A stretch of DNA of 64,000 nucleotides from Daucus carota subsp. sativus (Eukaryota; Streptophyta; Magnoliopsida; Apiales; Apiaceae): positions 4,376,930 to 4,440,929 of the forward strand of contig NC_030389.2 in the NCBI RefSeq assembly GCF_001625215.2. The letters run 5' to 3'. Made by a program: the position numbers and the translations under genes. Shown one piece after another: positions 56,052-64,000 of this stretch; positions within the stretch are counted from its first letter, which is position 1, and every line of letters begins with the position of its first letter. Under the pieces are notes generated by a model that ran no database searches, was not told the origin of the DNA, and saw only the letters and a program-made list of their open reading frames with translations.

Positions 56052-56365
56052 TGTTGGATAAACTTAACTCTTGCGTTCTGAGGAATATTCTGGAAGGCTG
56101 CATATTCATTGAACCTGAAAATGTATTTGTTTTAGATTCATAAAGAAATATGTAAAGACTCACATTGATTGTGATTCATGGAACTCAAAAGTTTTTAACC
56201 TCTTGATGATCTCAACTCTCCTACTATAGATGGAGAATATTGTACTATCTTTTAATATATCAGAACAACAAATACTCCCAGAAAAATAGTTTTACTATTC
56301 CTTTTTATGTTCTTTTTTATATTTTATATACTTAAAATATACTAGAATCCTATACAAAACCAACA
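56052..56365 (+). mobile_element. 3' LTR of the copia element
   Basis: 314 bases from TGTTGGATAAAC to AAAACCAACA, with the perfect 6-base ends TGTTGG/CCAACA next to the polypurine tract. The 5' LTR is not in the window, so the element is deleted on its left. Confidence 0.85.
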
Positions 56366-56368
56366 AAT

Positions 56369-56443
56369 GCATAGTGGAAAAATCTTCTCATGCTACCTTC
56401 TACAATTTATCCTATTACTTTATCCAAATTATTACATATACTC
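56369..56443 (+). repeat. Copy of the exonuclease intron fragment, without CACTA insertion
   Basis: It matches 62178-62252 (shared AAATCTTCTCATGCTA and TTACTTTATCCAAATTA). Here ACATAT continues into ACTCCTCAAG, whereas at 62252 it runs into the CACTA end, so this is a candidate empty site. The copia LTR begins the block on its left. Confidence 0.65.
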
Positions 56444-56553
56444 CTCAAGAAGAGCATGGTTGTGTTAGAATATATTATAGTAGTAAAAACTAAAGCCTAA
56501 TTGATTAATTTGGTGATACTGATCCTTTGTCGAAAGATGAACACCTCCTCTCT

Positions 56554-56690
56554 CCTGCAAATGTTAGAGAAGAAGTCTGGTGGTTCCATAAGAAACCAAA
56601 AGCACAGTGGATTCCTCAAGAGGACCTTGTTTTCGCTTCCCACATTCAAAAATATGGTGCAGGCAATTGGACGGTTGTTCCTAAATCTGT
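56554..56690 (+). pseudogene. R2R3-MYB first-repeat fragment
   Basis: Reads VREEVWWFHKKPKAQWIPQE, then DLVFASHIQKYGAGNWTVVP. The Trp-x19-Trp spacing and the closing W-x-x-(V)PK match the N-terminal MYB repeat of plant R2R3 factors, but the N-terminus is not that of a normal MYB and the frame dissolves after PKS. The usual AGLxRCGKSCR sequence is missing. A captured or duplicated exon piece, not a working gene. Confidence 0.6.
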
Positions 56691-58800
56691 TGCTATTTAC
56701 ATACTTTTAAGTTTGTACTTTTCACATGTTTGACGACTTATATAACACATTTTATCAGTTGTGTTCATGTGTGTATTTATGTGTGTGTATTATTTAACTG
56801 TTTGATGAAAACTATAGGTTTGAACAAATGCGATAAGAGAAATTCTTGATTACTTCGTGAGGAGTGACACCAAGTATATTGGACCATATGAAGAAAGTAT
56901 GTGCAAAGGCATCGTCAACGTGCTTGTCAAGTATCCTGAATTTCTTACTTTGAGGAAGGTGAATTTCTTTTAAATTTTTATTTTTAAGTTTTGATTTTCG
57001 AGTTTTTCTTTAATGCATACTAAAAAGTTTTAGGATATAATGATAGGACCTGCTAGTGTGCTTCAAACATGTAACTACTACAGATTTGAGGAAGGGTCTG
57101 GTTCCGCTCATTGAGACACTACTTGATGAAAGGTTATCAATAAATAATTCGAGTAATTGTTAGTCATCTTCCGTTTTTGTGTAATTGAAATGTGTGTATA
57201 TTTCTTGAGACTAGATCAATTACTGTCGGACTTTATGTTCTCGAGTATTCGTTGTATTTGTATAATTATGATAAAGGCATGCTAATAAACATGAATATTC
57301 CTAAACGTTTTATTTCTTGAATATTAGTTTATTATTTTGCAATTAGTGTATTACTGCATGCCTGGAGGGGGAGGAATTCAGCTTGTCATTCTGTTTGATA
57401 GATATTGAGTATATTGCCTGCAATAGATTACAGTTTAATTTGATTAGATTATAGGTCAAGCTAGGTTCGATAGATTACAGATCTATAGGTTCCACATGAT
57501 CTACATCAATACATATATCTTTGTGCTTCCGTGTTTTTCTTCTTGAATTTGAGTTTTGCTGCCTTAATGACACAAGTTATACACAATTACAACTGACTAT
57601 GCTTTAGAAATTTAGCAATGATCTAAATTTAGAATCCATTACTAGGTGTATTTTTTGTTGTCTATATTCAGAATCTTAATTGCATGCGTTATTTGGGGTG
57701 CCAGATCTCTACAAATCCTCGGAAAGGTTGGTGGCCGTAATAGACTCTTTCTCAGAGTGCCTCTTGGACTTGAGTGGAAGGAAAACCCAGAGCATGGACT
57801 TGGAGTTGGTTTAACATTTAGGAGCTCAAAACTTTTGTGGTGCTAGACCAGTGTATAAATATTGTCGTGTCAGCCATTCAGAATAAAAGTAGTGTCATGA
57901 ATTTGATCAATTCATAGGAAACAAGCTTTAAAGTTTATTGGAGAGTGTTTTAGGTAGAGATTACTCATGTATATTGTATTTAATGCACTTAAAATACTAA
58001 AGATAATTTTTTAAGAAGATTATGTTCTTTTTTTTCAAGTTTTTTTGCTGGAATAATGAAGTTGAATGTTGTTTTACGTCAAAGAAGGGTGATGCTACCT
58101 CAGTAAGCAAAAAGTGGGTGGAAAAATATCCTTATTAACCGTGTGAAACTGAGCTATCATTTTCGAAAAACAATACCATCTTATTCTCAGAGACATAAGG
58201 CTGCTGAGGCCGGAAGGAGTCCAAGAACAAATGTGTGCGGGCTTGGTCACAACCAGATAATATCTCATAGGGGTTGCATCTTTCTAGAAGGACATATAAC
58301 AAGATTAAAATTATTGGAACGTCCATTGAAGAAGAAGAAGGTTAAACTTTTGTATTATATGATTCAATTCTAAAATTTAATAAAGAATAAGTCTTTAATC
58401 GAGGTTCAAATTTGGTAAATTTGACAAACAAAATTTAAAATAGACGAAAATAAATGAATGGTGAGAGTATGTCATATATAATAAGATGTACCTCATTAAA
58501 TTTCTACCTAAATATTTATTTTTATCTTCAAAAATAGTAACATATTGTTAGTGAATACTAACTTTAAAATATAGGAATTTAAATTTTAAATAAGAATATT
58601 AATAGAATAATGAGCTATTATATTTTCTTTTTCTTAATTAAAATTAATCTATGAGTGTTTGGGGACTTTTATACTTTATGTAGAATAGGTAGTTTATAAA
58701 GTAAAATATTTGCTAGTTGTTTGAATCGGCTCCTAATTAATCTAATTGGATAGTCTTAGATGTTTTATTATTAAAAAAAACATAACAAATACATTTTTTT
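56691..58800. other. Region with unassigned coding-like scraps
   Basis: 56821-56958 reads, between a possible acceptor and donor, REILDYFVRSDTKYIGPYEE then CKGIVNVLVKYPEFLTLRK, which looks like an exon but which I cannot name. 58143-58340 and 57646-57846 hold short frames without motifs. The rest is AT-rich intergenic DNA. Confidence 0.35.
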
Positions 58801-58839
58801 TTTGCAACTCAGGCCCTACCCACCTTGTCAATTTCTTCT

Positions 58840-59460
58840 AATTACCTAGGACATTATTAACTTATTTCTCATAAGAAATTAATCTATGTAGACAACTTCT
58901 CCCAATCTCTCCTCATTTCATCGACACCAGCCCATCCCATCATTTCAAATTATAATTACCTAGAACATTAGTTACTTATTTCATCCGGAGGAAACCCTAA
59001 GACTCGTACCCATCCTCTCCGATCTCTTCTCATGACTTCTATCTCAATTTGCACGGCCCACATTATCAACTACTTATAATTGCATGGCCCAGCCCATATT
59101 ATCAACTACTTATAATCACCTACATATTACCGGTAACTTATTTCTCCATATAAAAGGCCCTAATCTAGGTAGTTGTTATCTCAAATCTTTGCATATCCCC
59201 TTTCATCGGCCCAGCCCATCTTGCCAACTACTTATAAAAAACATAGGAGATTGGTAGCTTATCGCTCCAAGAAAACCCTAAACCAAGTAGCCGTCCTCTC
59301 CACATCTCAGATCCCTAAACCACCCTAAACCAAGTAACCGTCCTCTCCACATCTCAGATCTCTAAACCCTAAACCAAGTAGCCGTCCTCTCCACATCTCA
59401 GATCCCTAAACCAAGTAGCCGTCCTCTCCACATCTCAGATCTCTAATTATCTTCTCTTGA
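58840..59460 (+). repeat. Tandem promoter-like modules (about 125 bp)
   Basis: Four degenerate units each contain GGCCCAGCCCAT-type motifs, a TTATAA/TATAAAAGG stretch, ACTTATTTCTCC and a telo-box (AAACCCTAA). GCCCA/TGGGC (site II) plus telo-box pairs are typical of promoters of plant growth genes. The last part (59271-59448) repeats a 45-50 base unit with CCAAGTAGCCGTCCTCTCC four times. A second, shorter version lies in the CACTA element at 62310-62650. Confidence 0.65.
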
Positions 59461-60735
59461 GGTCCATCTCAACTTCCATCTCAACTTGCATCTTGTTATA
59501 TTGTTTAAGGTAAATATTTGTACTCTTTATATCCTATCATGCTTGGTAACCATTTGTTTGTCGGTGATTTTTTATTTTTGTAGTTAGATATGATTTTTTA
59601 TATATTTATTATGTAAATTGGTCGTGTATTTAGACTATACATATATGATGAATTTGTTATGATCTTTTCTCTTGATATTCAAATAAGACTTTGATGTTAG
59701 TGATTTTTAATTTTAATATTTTGTATTATAAATTGATGAAATTTTTATGAAATAGGTGTTTAATTCTTGTGTATATATGAAAGTTAAAATGTTTTAAAAA
59801 GAATAAGTAGAATAATGTTTTTATGTTTCATTTTACAAAATCCAAAATGACATAGTGCTCTTAAACTTCTTACTTGTATGTCTATAATGCAGTTATAAAA
59901 CTAATCATATAAGATAAGGAGACTATGAATGTGTCGTACAATGTAATTTATAGTTTTTCACTTATTTTTATTGTTCTTGAAAATTTGTTTTAGTACTTTT
60001 GGATATTTCACCTTCACATCTAATTATCCATGTGACAATCTCATATTATACTAAAGCCCAATTACTTGTTTGCAGCAACTCTCCTAGTATTCTTGATGAT
60101 AAACAATGAAGAAAGTGCTCCAATATTATCTCAAGGTATTGACCATATATAATTTTTTTTTTATATTTTTGTTTAACATGAACTTTTAGTATAATAATCC
60201 AAACTGCAAAGTACTGTACACAATGTAAATGTTGTGGAAACTATTGATTAGTTTGCCGCAATATAAACTGCATTAGTATACTATGCTGCACTTGTATAAT
60301 ATGTCAATAATTGGTCTGAAGTCAAATGAAAAGAAAAAACAATCACATTTAATTTTTCAAAAAATTTAATTCAATGATTTGGAATGTGGTCTCCGTGACT
60401 CTAATTTAATAATTATCTTCGTTTGAACTTTATTCATTTTAATAGTTTGGATATTGGAATACAATACTACGTGTACCAATTTAATTTAATATTCTCTTTT
60501 TTCTTCTTTTTGTATCATATAATATAAATTTAATAATATTTATTATTATTTAGTTAGTCATATTAATCCATTCCTTTTGTTTTTATGTATTTGTAAAATG
60601 AGGTAATATTATATATCAGCAAAAAATTGGTGTACAGATTATTGTTAAATAGTTAACATATGTAATACCATATGTTGGTAATTATATGATTTTACTTAGT
60701 CTAGAAACTTGAAATTAGTATCGATCAATTTTCAG
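59461..60735 (+). other. Leader, intron-like DNA and short exon after the promoter array
   Basis: GTTTAAG|GTAAAT near 59508 looks like a donor and TTGTTTGCAG near 60075 an acceptor, followed by an exon with ATGAAGAAAGTGCTCC. The same arrangement recurs at 62690-63320. The downstream exon of a mut-7-type exonuclease starts at 60736. Confidence 0.5.
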
Positions 60736-62151
60736 GTCTTCTTGGTCAGGCTCTGCATAATGCTCCCAGGCCCAGCCAAATTTGTCGCTCGCTGCCTCTT
60801 CTTGATGCCTGTATTGGATATATTGTGTCAAGTATTCAGTCACTTGATAATATGTTCCCTCTGCCGTGTTCACGAAATTGAAACCAACACCGAAGATTTA
60901 CTTCATGCAGAGTCCCTTGATGCACGAATATTTGTCTGCACGAATATTTCTCTACAGTGTTGGGGCACAGGGCCATGTTGAAAACGTGCTAGCAAAGATA
61001 CTTGAAGTGTTCAATGTAAAGCTAGAAGATATTAGAGCTGCTAAACATGTAGATGATTTGGATTCAGCAGAAGCAATTGTTGAGCAATATATTTGTAATT
61101 TGGTAGAATCTGAGTCATACAAGAGTGCTCGGAAACTGCTGAAACATTTCTCTTTAATTATGCCACTTTGGAGAGTGTTATATGTCTAAATTGCTGGAAG
61201 GCCAGAGACATAAAGCCAGAAAAATGTTGGCAGTTTCTATGGGAAATTCAACTTTGTGTGTCCTTGCACAACATTACATTCATCACTCAATGTCAAAAGA
61301 GGCATATTAAAAAAGTTATGATCTAAAATATAGATTTCCAGAAATCTGTCAAGGGGGCAAGAAAAGGTGATTTGATGTATTGCATTGGGCTATATGTTAT
61401 AAACCGTTCCATTTTTCACACCTACTAGGTTCTTGTGTTAAAATGAAACTACTAAAATGATAACTTCACATAAAACAAGATGAAAATATATATGTACAAG
61501 AGCCAATAAACTCCTTATGCATAATAAAAAGATTACAAGAGTTTATATAGAACTAAACAAACAAGGTGGTAGCGTGAAAACAACAACCACTTCCTATTAT
61601 TTCTCCACTACTACACCTAACTGACTACTACTTCCACGTACTAATCCTATTGCTCCTAATACGCTGTGAACCAGGCTGACTTATTCAAATAAACAAAACA
61701 TAACGTAAACATAAAATTTAGATTAAAATCCCCACATCTTGTTGGTTGTATTAAGTTTTGATTGCCTTTGCAGATCATCAAAGTATTTCGCAAAACTGGG
61801 ATTGTCGGATGTTGGCGAGGAGAAAACGAAAAATGGTAAACAACTTCTTGTATATCCTGTTGGCATTCATCAATGAATCTAATTTTTATCTACTAGTGCT
61901 TACACATAATTGTATATAAACCTTTAGCTAAACTACTTGAAAGCGGAATCTGAAAAAACATGATCCAACTGTACAAGTAGTTACTTCTAGCTACTTTGCC
62001 TATACTGTGCTATATGTAGACATTAACTCCTACTTTTTCTACTAAAAAATTCAATGGAAGGCTAATTTAGCCGTGGATGCTCGTTACTTTGAGAAAGTTG
62101 TAGCGCGGCATGATCGCTACTCCCCTGAAGGTTTTGACAATGTAAAAGGTA
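60736..62151 (+). pseudogene. mut-7/At1g56310-type 3'-5' exonuclease, decayed N-terminal part
   Basis: Pieces in three frames follow the order of plant exonuclease mut-7 homologues: QALHNAPRP, KFVARCLFLMPVLDI, FSHLII, EDLLHAESLDARIF, NVLAKILEVFNVKLEDI, DLDSAEAIVEQYICNLVESE, SYKSARKLLKHFS, LLEGQRHKA, LAVSMGNSTLCVLAQHYIHH, KYRFPEICQGGKK, then after an intron KYFAKLGLSDVGEEKTKNG, and finally VDARYFEKVVARHDRYSPEG ending in FDNVK at a donor. At least three frameshifts (near 60770, 60960 and 61160) and a TAA near 61306 break it. The nuclease domain itself (usual GLDCEW motif) is not present; the CACTA end lies about 100 bases into the following intron. Not functional. Confidence 0.82.
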
Positions 62152-62252
62152 TGCTGAAATGGTTTTGTTTTTTGCATAAATGCATAACAGAAAAATCTTC
62201 TCATGCTAACTTTTGGAATTTGTTCAATTACTTTATCCAAATTACAACATAT

Positions 62253-64000
62253 CACTACTAGAAATTCGTCAATAGACATCGGCTAAAAAGCGATGTCTTT
62301 TGAAAATACATGTCAGTTCCCATCCTCTCCCATCCTCTCCGATCTCTTCTCATGAGTTCCATCTCAATTTGCACCCCGAGCCCACATTACCAAGTAGTTA
62401 TAATTGCTCGGCCCAGCCCATATTGTCAACTACTTATAATCTGCTAGGATATTAGGCCTTGGCCGAAGATAAAACCCTAATCCAGGTGGTTGTTATCTCC
62501 ATATCTTAACCTATCCATTCTAATCAGCCCAGCCCATATTGCCAAGTACTTATAAATACCTAGGAAATTAGTAGCTTATTTCTCCACCAAAAAACCCGAA
62601 TCCAAGTAGCGGTCCTCTCCACATCTCAGATCTCTAATTATCAACTCATGAGTTCCATCTCAACTTGCATCTTGTCATATTGTTTAAGGTAAATGTTTGT
62701 ACTCTTTATAATTATATGGTCCTAGCGTGCTTGGTAACCATTTGTTTGTCAGTGATTTTTCATTTTGCTAGTTAGATATGATTTTGTGTATATTTCTTAC
62801 TTAAATTCGTTATGTATTTAGACTATACATATATGATGAATTTGTTATGATCTTTTCTCTTGATATATATTTCACAAAAGACCTTGATGTTTGTGATTTT
62901 TAATTTTAATATTTTGCATTATAAATTGATGAATTTTTTATGAAATAGGTGTTTGATTCTTGTGTATATATGAAAACAAATTAGGAAGTTAAAAAGTTTT
63001 TGTAAAGAATAAGTAGAATAATGTTTTTCTGCTTCATTTTACAAAATCCAAAATGACAATATTGCTCTGAAACTTCTTATTTGTATGTCTATAATGAAAT
63101 TAAAACTAATCACATAAGTGAATAAGGAGACTATGAATGTGTTATATAATTTAATTTGTATTTTTTTCACTTATTTTTATTGTTTTTGAAATTTTGTGTT
63201 AGTACTTTTGGATATTACACCTTCACATCTTATTATCGATGTGGCAACCTTATATTATACTAAAGCCTAATTACTTGTTTGCAGTAACTCTCCTCATATT
63301 CTTGATGATAAACAATGAAGAAGGTGCCCCAATATTGTGAGTTATTAGGCCATAATTCAGATGACCGCGGAATATCAAATTCCCACTCCATTGCTTCCCA
63401 AACGCGTGTGTTATTTTGCAAGATATTGCAGAAAATATGGTGCGGGAGTGTGGGTAGTGGTCGATGTTTCAATAGACGATGTACTCTCCATTCCGGGAAT
63501 CACGACCTGCCAAAAAAGGCCATCAAGTTGCGTGATAGATGAAATGTCTAATGGAACTTCAAAGGTAGGTAATTCAAAAGATTTTTGTATTATGTATGGT
63601 CATAGTCTTATCAGCTTAGTTCTAAAGTATTATTTATGGATATTACTCCGTACTTACTACTTATGTCATTTGAGTTAAATAACTAATTACTATTATTGAT
63701 GTGATTTACTAGGTTACATGGATCGAGAATGTACATACCGAAAACAATAATGTTAGCACTATGTGTGACGGCATACTACATTCTGGTCTGGGATTTGGAG
63801 CCAAGAGATGGATTTCAATCTTCTAGTTACATCGTCGACGTTCTGCAGCTGCGATTTCCTGGATTGTTCCATCAACACACTTCGGCAATTTAATTGAGTA
63901 TAATTTTTGGTGTTAAATGATAGGAGTTGGTTACAGCGTAATGATATTGGACATGTGTTGATATATTTGAATATAATATTTGATTTCGTGACACATTTAT
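62253..64000 (+). mobile_element. CACTA (En/Spm) element terminus with captured gene pieces
   Basis: The left end starts CACTACTAGAAATT, the canonical CACTA tip, followed by a subterminal hairpin whose arms are AGACATCG (62274-62281) and CGATGTCT (62291-62298); such motifs are typical subterminal repeats of plant CACTA elements. The element extends rightwards and its other end is outside the window, so the 3-base target duplication cannot be checked. Inside are a promoter-like block (62310-62650) matching 58840-59460, a leader with an intron matching 59461-60130, and two exons of an HD-ZIP IV START domain. No transposase is seen in this part. Best read as a Pack-CACTA carrying host gene fragments. 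Confidence 0.75.
63361..63826 (+). pseudogene. HD-ZIP IV START-domain exons inside the CACTA element
   Basis: Exon 63361-63564 reads AEYQIPTPLLPKRVCYFARY, CRKYGAGVWVVVDVSIDD, then CQKRPSSCVIDEMSNGTSK. After a GT-AG intron, exon 63713-63826 reads VTWIENVHTENNNVSTMCDG then ILHSGLGFGAKRWISIF and a TAG. This is the C-terminal half of the START domain of class IV homeodomain-leucine zipper proteins (ANL2/PDF2/GL2 group), which regulate epidermal identity. The homeodomain, zipper and first half of START are absent, and the stop comes where relatives continue. An in-frame ATG (ATGACC) opens the first exon. If transcribed from the upstream leader it could give a short START fragment; there is no proof. 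Confidence 0.82.

Overview
This is plant nuclear DNA from a eudicot, possibly an asterid such as an Apiaceae species (the family placement is a weak inference). The signs are AT-rich intergenic DNA, GT-AG introns, nuclear genes for organelle RNA-processing proteins (MORF, PPR), COBRA-like, B3 and bZIP genes, plastid DNA inserted in the nucleus, and a dense load of plant transposons (Stowaway, Tourist, MULE-type and hAT MITEs, tRNA-derived SINEs, a LINE, a copia remnant and a CACTA end). There are no bacterial operons, ribosome binding sites or CRISPR arrays.

Layout. 1-2120: intergenic DNA ending in a plastid rpoC2 fragment. 2250-4964 (+): MORF8/RIP1-like RNA editing factor with a Gly/Pro/Gln-rich repeat tail. 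6482-8976: 5'-truncated LINE with a SINE at its broken end. 11092-13841 (-): six-exon gene with two cystatin-like domains; its frame continues beyond the stop into an AT-hook-like segment. 13983-16826: MULE-type foldback, Stowaway and hAT elements. 17604-18719 (+): protein with three tandem B3-like repeats. 19577-20851: broken UBP6/UBP7 deubiquitinase. 21715-22510: relics of an MRS2 magnesium transporter split by a Tourist MITE. 23200-26460: SINE and MITEs. 27326-32119 (+): bZIP-like gene of the At1g58110/At4g06598 type, with a GC-AG intron and nested MITEs.

33500-51443 (-): duplicated cluster with two intact restorer-like PPR genes, one PPR pseudogene and several PPR relics, plus one intact and one truncated COBRA-like gene. 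The two intact PPR proteins are close paralogs, but 8 of 14 repeats differ at the RNA-specificity positions.

51444-64000: repeats and gene debris. These include a Tourist-like MITE, a GC-rich LTR-like block with tandem arrays, a copia 3' end with its LTR, a MYB fragment, a tandem promoter-like array, a decayed mut-7-type exonuclease gene, and a CACTA terminus at 62253 whose interior carries a second copy of the promoter block and exons of an HD-ZIP IV START domain. This last part is the best candidate for something undescribed: a gene-capturing (Pack-type) CACTA element.

Intact genes fall into organelle RNA metabolism (MORF8, PPRs), the cell wall (COBRA-like) and transcription (B3, bZIP). 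All gene and element names come from reading the sequence; no database search was run.
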